Of a stretch of DNA of 64,000 nucleotides, positions 35,101 to 43,599 are shown one piece after another. Numbering within the stretch: position 1 is the stretch's first letter; each line of letters begins with the position of its first letter. The position numbers were made by a program, and so were the translations under genes. The stretch is from Gandjariella thermophila (lineage in GTDB: Bacteria; Actinomycetota; Actinomycetes; Mycobacteriales; Pseudonocardiaceae). The stretch spans positions 62,001 through 126,000 of the forward strand of contig NZ_BJFL01000008.1 in assembly GCF_005405885.1 (NCBI RefSeq). The letters run 5' to 3'. The notes beneath the pieces were generated by a model. The model was given only the letters and a program-made list of their open reading frames with translations. It ran no database searches and was not told the origin of the DNA.

Positions 35101-35782
35101 CCGCCGCGGTGCTGCCCCCGGCGGCCAGCACCGTGGCGACCAGCGCGTCGCAGCCGGCGAGCAGCTCGCGCAGGCCCGCCGCGTCGTCGGCGGCCAGCCC
35201 GCGCAGCGAGCCGCAGTACACCGGCCGCGGGTTGGCCCCGGCCGCGCGCACCGCGTCGGCGAGGGTGTCCACGAACGCGGTGTTGCCGGCCAGCGCGTGC
35301 GCCCGGTAGAACACGATGCCCACGGTGGGCCGGTCCGGGTCGTGCGCGGGTTCGCCGTGCAGCCCGTACTGCGGCATGCGCGCGGGCGGTTCGAAGCCCT
35401 CCCCGGTGAGCAGCACCGTGTCGGAGAGGAACCGGGCCAGCTCGCGAAGGTTCGCCGGCCCGCCCTCGACCAGGTAGCGCAGCGCCTCGGCGGCCACCCC
35501 GGCGGGCACCGTGGAGGCGGCCATCAACTCGGCGTCCGGGGTGACCTCGCCGCCCAGGCAGACCGTGGGCACCCCGGAGTCCAGCACCGCGGCCAGCCCC
35601 GCCTCCCAGGCCCGCCGGCCGCCGAGCAGCCGAACCACCGCGACGTCCACCCCGTCGAGCAGCGCCGGCACGTCCTCGGCGTCGACCCGGGACGGGTTGG
35701 CCACCCGGTAGCCGCCGCCGCAGTCCCGGGCGGCGAGCAGGTCGGTGTCGGCGGTGGACAGCAGCAGCACGCGTGCGGTCAC
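32117..35782 (-). CDS. cobN: Cobaltochelatase large subunit CobN
   Basis: A 1221-residue CobN/ChlH-family protein of normal length, from GTG 35782 with GAGGAGGGA upstream. Recognisable blocks include [71 protein letters not shown] and [10 protein letters not shown]-like [15 protein letters not shown] near the end. It inserts cobalt into hydrogenobyrinate a,c-diamide with ATPase subunits, probably the ChlID protein at 21612. It is a single-gene unit after riboswitch 3 and is convergent with the V8-like protease gene. Confidence 0.94.
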   Translation of the reverse strand: [1221 protein letters not shown]

Positions 35783-35834
35783 GGCGGAGTTCCCTCCTCG
35801 GGGTCGCGCGCCCCGGGTCGAGACGGCCGGCGGC

Positions 35835-35978
35835 TGGAGTGTCCTGGCTCCCGGATCGACGCCGCCGCCCCGGCCTTCCCAGAGCCTTGCGCTCCAGTGG
35901 CACGCGAGAGGGCGCGACTCCCCGGTCACAGTGGCGGGACCGCCCCGGACTCGCACCGGGTTCCTCCACTGCCGCCGC
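35835..35978 (-). ncRNA. Cobalamin riboswitch 3 (cobN)
   Basis: On the minus strand: CCCGGTGCGAGTCCGG, GTCCCGCCACTGTGACCGG, GCCACTGGAG, GGGAAGGC and GAGCCAGGACAC, i.e. the B12 aptamer core, ending about 50 bases before the cobN GTG. A -10-like TAGCAT lies just upstream at 35991-35996 (minus strand). Boundaries approximate. The remaining stretch to 36241 has only a doubtful small ORF. Confidence 0.92.
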
Positions 35979-36075
35979 TTGGCGCCGGCCATGCTATCCG
36001 TCCGGGCGCCGCGCCGAAGAGCCCGCGCCGGCGGACTATGTCCCGCGCATGCCCGCCGGTCTCGGCACGGCCACG

Positions 36076-36255
36076 ATGGTGAGCAGATCTGCCAACCCGG
36101 TGATCGAGAAACAGCTTGTCGGTTCCTTTGACTTTCCTGTGAATCCGCGCGCGCTTTACCGGCAAAATGACGAACCCGATACCGACGATCACCGGTTGAC
36201 AGTTCCGGAACGCGCGGTGTGCCCGGCCGAGTCCCGCGCCGCTACACTCGGGTGA
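36076..36255 (+). CDS. Doubtful 59-codon ORF of lower GC
   Basis: ATG 36076 opens 59 codons (ANPVIEKQLVGSFDFPVNPR near the start) in a stretch that is AT-richer than its surroundings. No ribosome site is visible and its end overlaps the 3' end of the convergent AAA+ gene by 14 bases. A longer start at 36049 also lacks a ribosome site. It may be a small gene, a remnant, or chance. Confidence 0.2.
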   Translation: MVSRSANPVIEKQLVGSFDFPVNPRALYRQNDEPDTDDHRLTVPERAVCPAESRAATLG

Positions 36256-37516
36256 ACAGCTCGATGTCCTGCTGGAACTCGGCGAGCATCGGGTCGGTCA
36301 GGGTGGGCCGAACCTCGGCGACCGCGGTCAGGTAGTCGTCGGTGTCCGGTGGCCGGGCGCCGCGGTCGGCCACCGCCCGCTCGAACGCGGCCTGGGCGCC
36401 CTTGCGCGCGGCGAACTCGATGTCCGCCGGAGTGAAGAACTCGCTGGCCTGCACCAGCCGCTCCAGGTCCACGCCGCCAGCGTGCGGGCCGAGGTAGCGC
36501 GACCAGATCGCCCGGCGCGCGGGCGGATCGGGCGGCCCGACCGGGATGACGTAGTCGAACCGGCCCGGCCGCAGGAACGCCGGGTCCAGGGTGCGCACCG
36601 AGTTGGTCGCGCAGACCAGCAGCCGGTGGTCGTGCTCGCGGAAGGTGGGTATCAGCTTGAGCAGCTCGTTGGTCACCCCCTGGGAGGGGTTCTCCGCCAG
36701 GCCGGACCGGATGCCGGCGATCTCCTCCACCTCGTCGATGAACAGCACCAGATCGTCCAGTTCGGACAGTTCGGCGAACGCCTCGCGCAGCGACGCGGCC
36801 AGCCCGCCGCCGCTGGCAGCGGCCAGCCGGGACGGGAACAGCTCGACGAACGGCCAGCCCAACCGGGAGGCCACCGCCTTGGCGAAGCTGGTCTTACCGG
36901 TGCCCGGCGGGCCGAACAGGATCACCGCGGACGGCGGCTGCACGCCGTACCGCTCGGCCAGGTCGGCGTGCGCGAGCGGCAGCACGATGCGCCGCTCGAT
37001 GACCTCCTTCTCCCGCTCCATCCCGGCCAGCGCGTCCCACAGCCCGGGCGGCACCAGCCGGCCGCCGAACTCGTCCAGCAGGCTGGCCTCGGCCGGGTCC
37101 AGCGGCTCCAGCCGCTCGTAGTAGGCCAGCCCGCCTCGGTGCCGGTAGCCCGAGTTCTCCAGGGCCTTCGTCCCGGTCGCGCCGTCGGGCAGCACGGTGC
37201 AGATCCGGCGCACGCCCAGCGACCGCAGCCGCCGCTCCAGCTCGGCCAGCAGCGCACTGCCGATGCCCCGGTTGCGCCACCGCGAGGACAGCGCGAGCAG
37301 CAGCACCCAGGCCCGCTCGCCGTGCGCCTGGGCGACGACCATGCCGACCATCTCGTCACCCACCACGGCGACCACGGCCGGCTGGCCGGACCGCGCCGCG
37401 GTGACCACCTCGGCCAGGGAGAACACCGACTCCTGGCCGCCCCTGCTCTCGTCCCACACCTGGATGGCCTGGTCCAGGTCGTTCTCGTGGAAGTCGCGCA
37501 ACCACCAAGCGGGCAT
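36242..37516 (-). CDS. GNAT acetyltransferase-AAA+ ATPase fusion
   Basis: A 424-residue protein. Residues 1-135 form a GNAT domain (acetyl-CoA loop RNRGIGSALLAELE at 81-94); residues 145-424 form an AAA+ ATPase (Walker A GPPGTGKT at 202-209, Walker B VLFIDEVEE, sensor FLRPGRFDYVIPV) with the lid containing FFTPADIEFAARKGA, similar to Cdc48/FtsH-type AAA modules. GGAGGAA precedes the ATG. The domains are joined without a long linker. The ATPase could remodel proteins and the GNAT domain acetylate them, which is inference. It is divergent from lon. Confidence 0.82.
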   Translation of the reverse strand: MPAWWLRDFHENDLDQAIQVWDESRGGQESVFSLAEVVTAARSGQPAVVAVVGDEMVGMVVAQAHGERAWVLLLALSSRWRNRGIGSALLAELERRLRSLGVRRICTVLPDGATGTKALENSGYRHRGGLAYYERLEPLDPAEASLLDEFGGRLVPPGLWDALAGMEREKEVIERRIVLPLAHADLAERYGVQPPSAVILFGPPGTGKTSFAKAVASRLGWPFVELFPSRLAAASGGGLAASLREAFAELSELDDLVLFIDEVEEIAGIRSGLAENPSQGVTNELLKLIPTFREHDHRLLVCATNSVRTLDPAFLRPGRFDYVIPVGPPDPPARRAIWSRYLGPHAGGVDLERLVQASEFFTPADIEFAARKGAQAAFERAVADRGARPPDTDDYLTAVAEVRPTLTDPMLAEFQQDIELFTRV

Positions 37517-37640
37517 CCGGGACGTTCCTCCCCCAGAGGACGAACAGGTGAGCCCAGCCTGCGACCGGCGCACCCGCTCGGCAAATCGGGCCGCTCGCTC
37601 ACGGCGAACGCGCCCCGGAAACAACCCAGCCCCGCGCGCG

Positions 37641-37661
37641 GTTGAGTGAAGACGACTCAAC
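37641..37661. promoter_or_regulatory. HAIR-type HspR operator upstream of lon
   Basis: GTTGAGT, 7 nt, ACTCAAC: the core TTGAGT-N7-ACTCAA matches the HAIR element (CTTGAGT-N7-ACTCAAG) bound by the heat-shock repressor HspR in Streptomyces and relatives, where lon, clpB and dnaK are known targets. It sits 19 bases before the lon ATG. HspR itself is not in the window. Confidence 0.85.
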
Positions 37662-37680
37662 TTTTTCGCGCGAGGGTGTG

Positions 37681-40049
37681 ATGGCATTGGGTGAGACGTT
37701 GGCTCTGCCGGTGCTGCCGCTGGACGACGCCGTGGTGCTGCCCGGCATGGTGGTGCCGGTGAAGCTGGCCGGCGACGGCGACGCGGAGGCGCGCGCGGCG
37801 ATCGAGGCGGCCAGAACCGCGGCCGAGCCGGGCGGCGAGACGCGCGTGCTGCTGGTTCCCCGGCTGGACGGCCGGTACGCGGCGGTCGGTGTGCTCGGCG
37901 TGGTCGAGCAGATCGGCCCTCTGCCCGGTGGCGAGCCGCCGTGGTGCGCGGCACCGGCCGGGTACGCATCGGTACCGGCACGTCCGGGCCGGGTGGCGCG
38001 CTGTGGGTGCGGGGTGAGCTGCACGAGGACGGGCCGGCCGACGAGCGGGCCCGGGAGCTGGCCCGCGAGTACAAGGCGCTGGTCACCACGATCCTGCAGC
38101 GCCGAGGCGCCTGGCAGGTCATCGACTCGGTGCAGCGGGTCGGCGACCCGGCCGCACTGGCCGACCTGGCCGGCTACGCGTCGTTCCTCACCGAGGAGCA
38201 GAAGCTGCGGCTGCTGGAGGAGACCGGCGTCACCGCCCGGCTGGAGCAGCTCGTGACCTGGGCCCGGGAGCACCTGGCCGAGCTGGACGTGGCGGAGACC
38301 ATCCGCAAGGACGTCCAGGAGGGCATGGACCGCCAGCAACGCGAGTTCCTGCTCCGCCAGCAGCTCGCCGCGGTCCGCAAGGAACTGGCCGAGCTGACCG
38401 GCGAGCCAGCGTCCGAGGAGGAGGACTACCGCGCCCGGGTGGAGGCCGCCGACCTGCCGGAGGCGGTCCGCGAGGCCGCGCTGCGCGAGGTGGACAAGCT
38501 GGAGCGCACCGCGGAGCAGTCTCCGGAGGTGGGCTGGATCCGCACCTGGTTGGACACCGTCCTCGACATGCCGTGGAACCACCGCACCGAGGACGCCTAC
38601 GACATCCCGGCCGCGCGGGCGGTGCTGGACGCCGACCACGCCGGCCTGGACGACGTGAAGGAACGCATCGTCGAGTACCTGGCGGTCCGGCGGCGGCGGG
38701 CGGACCGCGGCCTGGGCGTGGTCGGTGGCCGGCGCAGCGGCGCGGTGCTGGCCCTGGTCGGGCCACCGGGTGTGGGCAAGACCTCGCTGGGCGAGTCGGT
38801 GGCCCGCGCCATGGGCCGGAGGTTCGTCCGGGTCGCGCTCGGCGGCGTCCGCGACGAGGCGGAGATCCGTGGCCACCGCCGCACCTACGTCGGCGCCATG
38901 CCCGGCCGGATCGTCCGGGCCATCCGCGAGGCCGGCTCGATGAACCCGGTGGTGCTGCTCGACGAGGTGGACAAGCTGGGCGCGGACTACCGGGGTGACC
39001 CGGCGTCGGCGCTGCTGGAGGTGCTGGACCCGGCGCAGAACCACACCTTCCGGGACCACTACCTGGAGGTCGAGCTGGACCTGTCCGACGTGGTGTTCCT
39101 GGCCACCGCCAACGTGCTGGAGGCCATCCCGGCGCCCCTGCTGGACCGGATGGAGCTGGTCCGGCTGGACGGCTACACCGAGGACGAGAAGGTGGTCATC
39201 GCCCGCGACCACCTGCTGCCCCGGCAACTCGAGCGCACCGGGCTGACCGCCGACGAGGTGACCGTCACCGAGGACGCGCTGCGCCGGATGGCCACCGAGT
39301 ACACCCGGGAGGCCGGCGTCCGCGAGCTGGAGCGGGCCATCGGCCGGGTGCTGCGCAAGGTCACCGCGCAGGCCGCGCTCGGCGAAGCCACCTGGCCCAC
39401 CACGGTCGACGCCGGCGACCTGCGCGGCTACCTGGGCCAGCCCCGGCACACCCCGGAGTCGGCGGAGCGGACCGCGGTACCGGGCGTGGCCACCGGGCTG
39501 GCGGTCACCGGGGCCGGCGGCGACGTGCTGTTCGTCGAGGCGTCCCTGGCCGAGCGGGACACCGGCGGCGCCGGCCTGGTGCTCACCGGCCAACTCGGCG
39601 ACGTGATGAAGGAGTCCGCCCAAATCGCCCTCTCGTATCTGCGGTCCCGCGGGCCGGAGCTGGGCTTCCCGGTCGACGGGCTGGCCGACCGGGCGGTGCA
39701 CGTGCACGTGCCGGCCGGCGCGGTGCCCAAGGACGGGCCGAGCGCCGGGATCACCATGACCACCGCGCTGGCCTCGCTGCTGTCCGGCCGGCCGGTGCGG
39801 GCGGACGTGGCGATGACCGGCGAGGTGTCGCTGACCGGGCGGGTGCTGCCGATCGGTGGGGTGAAGCAGAAGCTGCTCGCCGCGCACCGGGCCGGCATCA
39901 CCACGGTGCTGCTGCCGCAGCGCAACGAGCCCGACCTGGACGGCGTGCCCGAGTCGGTGCGCGAGGCGCTGGAGATTCACCTGGTCGGCGACGTCCGCGA
40001 GGTGCTCGACCTGGCCCTGCAACCGGCCACCGCGGCGGCCGCCGCCTGA
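37681..40049 (+). pseudogene. lon: ATP-dependent protease Lon, frame broken by 1 nt
   Basis: ATG 37681 follows GAGGGTG. The first 87 codons encode the start of the Lon N-domain (TLALPVLPLDDAVVLPGMVVPV). Near 37937-37942 the frame must shift: CCGCCGTGGTG reads through only if one G is added, giving PPVVRGTGRVRIG. The second frame (open from GTG 37941 to 40049, 702 residues) has the rest of the N-domain, coiled coil, Walker A GPPGVGKT, and the Ser-Lys protease site (PKDGPSAGIT with Ser; [14 protein letters not shown] with Lys). Either a sequencing error, a mutation, or a shortened Lon made from the internal GTG. All active-site residues are intact. Confidence 0.85.
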
Positions 40050-40060
40050 TCCGGCAACCC

Positions 40061-40097
40061 GCGGCGGGCTCGACGGGACAACCGCCGAGCCCGCCGC
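40061..40097 (+). terminator. Terminator of lon
   Basis: A perfect 12-bp inverted repeat (40061-40072 with 40086-40097), 11 bases after the lon stop. A second, weaker hairpin at about 40110-40133 may serve the convergent gene on the minus strand. Confidence 0.7.
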
Positions 40098-40137
40098 GTC
40101 ACCCGTCAGTGCCTGTTCCGCGACACGGAACGGGCTG

Positions 40138-40656
40138 TCAGTGGCCCACGTCGATGACGACGCGGGTCGGCGAGCCGAGGGTGAACACGTGCACCCAGCT
40201 CGCGTGGTCCACGCCGAGCCCGACGCTGAGCACGGCCTCGAAGTCACCGGTCAGGGCGACCGCGCGGACGTTGGTCAGCGACGGCGTGGTGAACGTCCTC
40301 GGCCCGGTGTAGGTCGGGTTGCCCGCGTCGTTGTGCGCCGCCGCCGGCCGCGCGGTCACCGCCAGGAACACGTTGCCCGGAATCAGCACCGGGCGGCCGG
40401 ACGGGTCCGCGGTGAGCTGCGCGACGAACCGGTAGCTGGTCGCGGGTCTGTTCCCGCACAGGTCGAGCACGACCCGGTCGTAGCTGTCGTGCCGGCCGAC
40501 CCGGATGTTCGTCAACTGGGCGGCGTAGGGCGAGGTGTCGCAGGCCGCGGCCGCCCGGGACGGCGCGGCGCCGGCCGAGCCCGCGACGAGCGCCGAGGCG
40601 AGGGTGAGCAGCAGGACCGCGGGCGCCACCAGCAGCCGCCATACGCGTGTGGTCAT
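40138..40656 (-). CDS. Secreted AMIN-like domain protein
   Basis: A 172-residue protein with a signal peptide ([20 protein letters not shown], cleavage near GAA-PS) and a mature domain containing [17 protein letters not shown] and [11 protein letters not shown], which resembles AMIN-like beta domains of actinobacterial secreted proteins. AMIN domains bind peptidoglycan in amidases and secretins. Two Cys (mature part) may form a disulfide. Function not known. Convergent with lon. Confidence 0.65.
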   Translation of the reverse strand: MTTRVWRLLVAPAVLLLTLASALVAGSAGAAPSRAAAACDTSPYAAQLTNIRVGRHDSYDRVVLDLCGNRPATSYRFVAQLTADPSGRPVLIPGNVFLAVTARPAAAHNDAGNPTYTGPRTFTTPSLTNVRAVALTGDFEAVLSVGLGVDHASWVHVFTLGSPTRVVIDVGH

Positions 40657-40845
40657 CGGATTCCTCCCGGAGAGCGAGACATTTCGGACGAAAATTCGGA
40701 CGTGTCCGGCGTCACCGGGTTGCGCGCCGCGACCCGTCGTGACCACACCGAGACGGGGCATGTGCCGGTGCGCGGTCGACCGGCCGGCCGACTAGGGTGG
40801 AACCGCCAGGAAGATCATGTCGACGCCGTTCTAGGAGGACCGTCG

Positions 40846-41376
40846 ATGAGCCTCGAGCGTCCAGTCGCTCCGGACCCCTACTCCCTGCTGCCCAAGGTTC
40901 CTTCCTTCACCGTGACCTCCAACGACGTGCGCGACGGGCAGGCCATGTCGGAGGCGCAGGCTTTCGCCGGCGGCAACTCGTCGCCGCAGCTGAGCTGGTC
41001 CGGCTTCCCGCAGGGCACCAGGAGCTTCGTGGTGACCTGCTTCGACCCGGACGCGCCGACCCCGTCCGGCTTCTGGCACTGGCTGCTGGTGGACATCCCC
41101 GCCACGGTGACCGAACTGCCGTCGAACGCGGGCCGCAAGGACTCCACCGACCTGCCGCCCGGTTCCTTCCACGTGCGCAACGACTTCGGCGAGCCGTGCT
41201 TCGGCGGCGCCGCACCGCCGGAGGGTGACCGCGCGCACCGGTACTACTTCGTGGTGCACGCGGTGGACACCGAGCGGCTCGGCGTGGACGCCAACGCCAC
41301 CCCGGCGTTCGTCAGCTTCAACCTCGCCTTCCACACCCTCGGCCGGGCCATCATCACCCCCACCTACCAGCTCTGA
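40846..41376 (+). CDS. YbhB/YbcL family Raf-kinase-inhibitor-like protein
   Basis: A 176-residue PEBP-fold protein: [41 protein letters not shown] (ligand-pocket His), and [16 protein letters not shown] is seven bases before the ATG. Bacterial PEBP homologues bind small ligands or phospholipid head groups; no clear pathway is known. Cytosolic, no signal peptide. It is divergent from the AMIN-like gene and precedes mtr by 140 bases. Confidence 0.88.
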   Translation: MSLERPVAPDPYSLLPKVPSFTVTSNDVRDGQAMSEAQAFAGGNSSPQLSWSGFPQGTRSFVVTCFDPDAPTPSGFWHWLLVDIPATVTELPSNAGRKDSTDLPPGSFHVRNDFGEPCFGGAAPPEGDRAHRYYFVVHAVDTERLGVDANATPAFVSFNLAFHTLGRAIITPTYQL

Positions 41377-41515
41377 TCGGGATGCGGGAATCACCGGCCG
41401 CACGCGGTGGTTTCCGTACCGGGTGCGCGAACCAATCGCGCGAGGCAGCGCTCGGGGTGGAGCGCCGGGCCACCGCCCGGTGCTTCGCCGCGAGCACTTC
41501 AGCGGCAGGTGAGAC

Positions 41516-42892
41516 GTGCGGCACTTCGACCTGGTCATCATCGGAACGGGCTCCGGCAACTCCATCCTCGACGAGCGGTTCGCCGGCTGGGACGTGGCGA
41601 TCGTCGAGCGGGGCACCTTCGGCGGCACCTGCCTGAACGTCGGCTGCATCCCGACCAAGATGTTCGTGCACACCGCCGACGTGGCCGGCGCGCCAGCGGC
41701 CAGTGCCCGGCTGGGCGTGGACGCCGAGTTGCACGGCGTGCGCTGGACCGACGTGCGGGACCGGATCTTCGGCCGGATCGACCCGATCGCCGAGGCCGGC
41801 CGGCGGTACCGGGCCGAGGACAACCCCAACGTCACCGTCTACTCCGGACAGGCCCGGTTCGTCGGCCCGAAGACGCTGGACACCGGCACCGGCGAGACGA
41901 TCACCGCGGACCGGTTCGTGCTGGCCGCCGGCGGCCGGCCGATCATCCCGGAGATTCCCGGCATCGCCGACCTCGACGTCTACACCAACGAGAACGTGAT
42001 GCGGCTGGAGCGGCTGCCCCGGCGGATGGTCATTCTGGGCAGCGGCTTCGTGGCCGCCGAGTTCGCCCACGTGTTCTCCTCCTTCGGAGTGGACGTCACC
42101 CTGGTCGCCCGCTACGACCGGCTGCTGCGCGGCGAGGACGAGGCGATCTCCGTCCGGTTCACCGACCTGGCCCGGGACCGCTGGGATGTGCGGCTGAACC
42201 GCAAGGCGGTGCGCGCGGAACGCACCGACGGCGGGCTGGCCCGGCTGCACCTGGAGGGACCGCTCGGCGAGGACGTCGCCGAGGGTGACGTGCTGCTGGT
42301 CGCGATCGGCCGGCGGCCCAACTCCGACCTGCTCGACCTGGACGCCACCGGGGTGGTCACGCACGCCGACGGCCGGGTCGTGGTGGACGACGCGCAGCGC
42401 ACCTCGGTGGACGGCATCTACGCGCTCGGCGACATCAGCTCCCGGTTCCAGCTCAAGCACGTGGCCAACCACGAGGCGAGGGTGGTCCAGCACAACCTGC
42501 TGCACCCGGACGCGCCGGTGGGCAGCGACCACCGGTTCGTGCCGCACGCCGTGTTCACCGCGCCGCAGATCGCCTCGGTCGGGATCACCGAGCAGGAGGC
42601 GAGGGCGCGCGGCGTGAAGTACGTGACCGCCAGCCAGGACTACGCGGGCATCGCCTACGGCTGGGCGATGGAGGACACCACCGGGTTCGCCAAACTGCTC
42701 GCCGATCCGGACACCGGCCGCCTGCTCGGCGCGCACATCATCGGCCCGCAGGCGCCCACTCTGATCCAGCCGTTGATCCAGGCGATGAGCTTCGGACTGG
42801 ACGCGCGCAGCATGGCCCGCGGCCAGTACTGGATCCACCCGGCCATGCCGGAGCTGGTGGAGAACGCCCTGCTCAAGCTGCCGCTGGACTGA
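41516..42892 (+). CDS. mtr: Mycothione reductase
   Basis: A 458-residue flavoprotein disulfide reductase: FAD motif [10 protein letters not shown], redox pair [18 protein letters not shown] motif [13 protein letters not shown], second FAD motif [10 protein letters not shown], and C-terminal dimer His-Glu in [14 protein letters not shown]. The GTGSGN variant and the overall pattern are those of mycothione reductase rather than glutathione reductase or lipoamide dehydrogenase. It reduces mycothiol disulfide with NADPH. GTG start after GGCAGGTGAG. It supports an actinobacterial origin. Confidence 0.93.
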   Translation: MRHFDLVIIGTGSGNSILDERFAGWDVAIVERGTFGGTCLNVGCIPTKMFVHTADVAGAPAASARLGVDAELHGVRWTDVRDRIFGRIDPIAEAGRRYRAEDNPNVTVYSGQARFVGPKTLDTGTGETITADRFVLAAGGRPIIPEIPGIADLDVYTNENVMRLERLPRRMVILGSGFVAAEFAHVFSSFGVDVTLVARYDRLLRGEDEAISVRFTDLARDRWDVRLNRKAVRAERTDGGLARLHLEGPLGEDVAEGDVLLVAIGRRPNSDLLDLDATGVVTHADGRVVVDDAQRTSVDGIYALGDISSRFQLKHVANHEARVVQHNLLHPDAPVGSDHRFVPHAVFTAPQIASVGITEQEARARGVKYVTASQDYAGIAYGWAMEDTTGFAKLLADPDTGRLLGAHIIGPQAPTLIQPLIQAMSFGLDARSMARGQYWIHPAMPELVENALLKLPLD

Positions 42893-43027
42893 TCTTCTCG
42901 CACTCACATCGCGCGTTCGGAGCAGCCGCCGCGGCCGAGAACGCCCGCGAAGCGCTCGTCCGGGCCAGTGCGCCGGCGACCCGGCCCGCCCTAGGCTTGG
43001 GTTTCGCTGGCGCGGCGGTGGCGCCGC

Positions 43028-43054
43028 CTGGTCGTCGCCGTCGGAGACGACCAG
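43028..43054. repeat. Inverted repeat before the chorismate mutase-like gene
   Basis: A perfect 9-bp inverted repeat (43028-43036 with 43046-43054) with a 9-nt spacer, 48 bases before the next start codon and 136 bases after mtr. It could be an operator or a weak terminator of mtr. Confidence 0.35.
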
Positions 43055-43101
43055 TATCCGAACCGTTCCTGGTCGTTCCGCGAGGAAGCCCGGAGGTGCC
43101 G

Positions 43102-43599
43102 ATGGACGCTCGCGCAACCACTCCCGCGCCGGCGGGACCGCCCGCGTCCGAGGCACCACACGCCACGCCCGGCGGGAACGGAACGGTGGTGTCCCGGCGC
43201 GCCGCGCTGACCGGTCTGGGCGGCGCCGCCGCGCTGGCCGCGGTCGCGGCCTGCGCGCCAGCGGAACGCACCTCCGCCGAGCCACCGAACCCGAACCAGG
43301 TCCCGCCCACGCTGAGCGGTGACCCCGGCCGCACCATCCACGAGCAGCGGGCGCTGATCGACCAGCTCGACGGGCAGATCAGCGACCTGCTCGCCCAGCG
43401 GGCCATCGCCTCGCACAACGTGCAGGTCGCGCGGGAGCAGGCCGGCGGGCCCCGGCTGGACCCGGCCAGGGAGCAGCAGGTGATCGCGCGCTACCGGGAC
43501 CGGCTCGGCCCGGCCGGCGAGCAGATCGCCAGGGCCATCCTGGACGCCGACCGCGGCGCCGGCCCCTCCGGCGCGCCCGCGGCCACGCCGCCCCGTTAG
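43102..43599 (+). CDS. Exported chorismate mutase-like lipoprotein
   Basis: A 165-residue protein from ATG 43102 after GGAGG. After about 30 Pro/Ala-rich residues comes a twin-arginine-like [11 protein letters not shown], a hydrophobic Ala-rich segment and a lipobox-like AVAAC (Cys at about 54). The C-terminal 90 residues match the AroQ chorismate mutase fold: [20 protein letters not shown], a second helix with QVAREQ, and [14 protein letters not shown]. Typical AroQ enzymes are cytosolic, so surface location would be unusual. It overlaps the cobQ stop by 4 nt (convergent). Domain call good; activity and export inferred. Confidence 0.72.
   Translation: MDARATTPAPAGPPASEAPHATPGGNGTVVSRRAALTGLGGAAALAAVAACAPAERTSAEPPNPNQVPPTLSGDPGRTIHEQRALIDQLDGQISDLLAQRAIASHNVQVAREQAGGPRLDPAREQQVIARYRDRLGPAGEQIARAILDADRGAGPSGAPAATPPR

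Noticed and set aside
37642-37680. Upstream TTG start for lon
   Set aside because: This TTG is part of the HAIR operator; ATG 37681 has GAGGGTG directly upstream and fits the Lon N-terminus.
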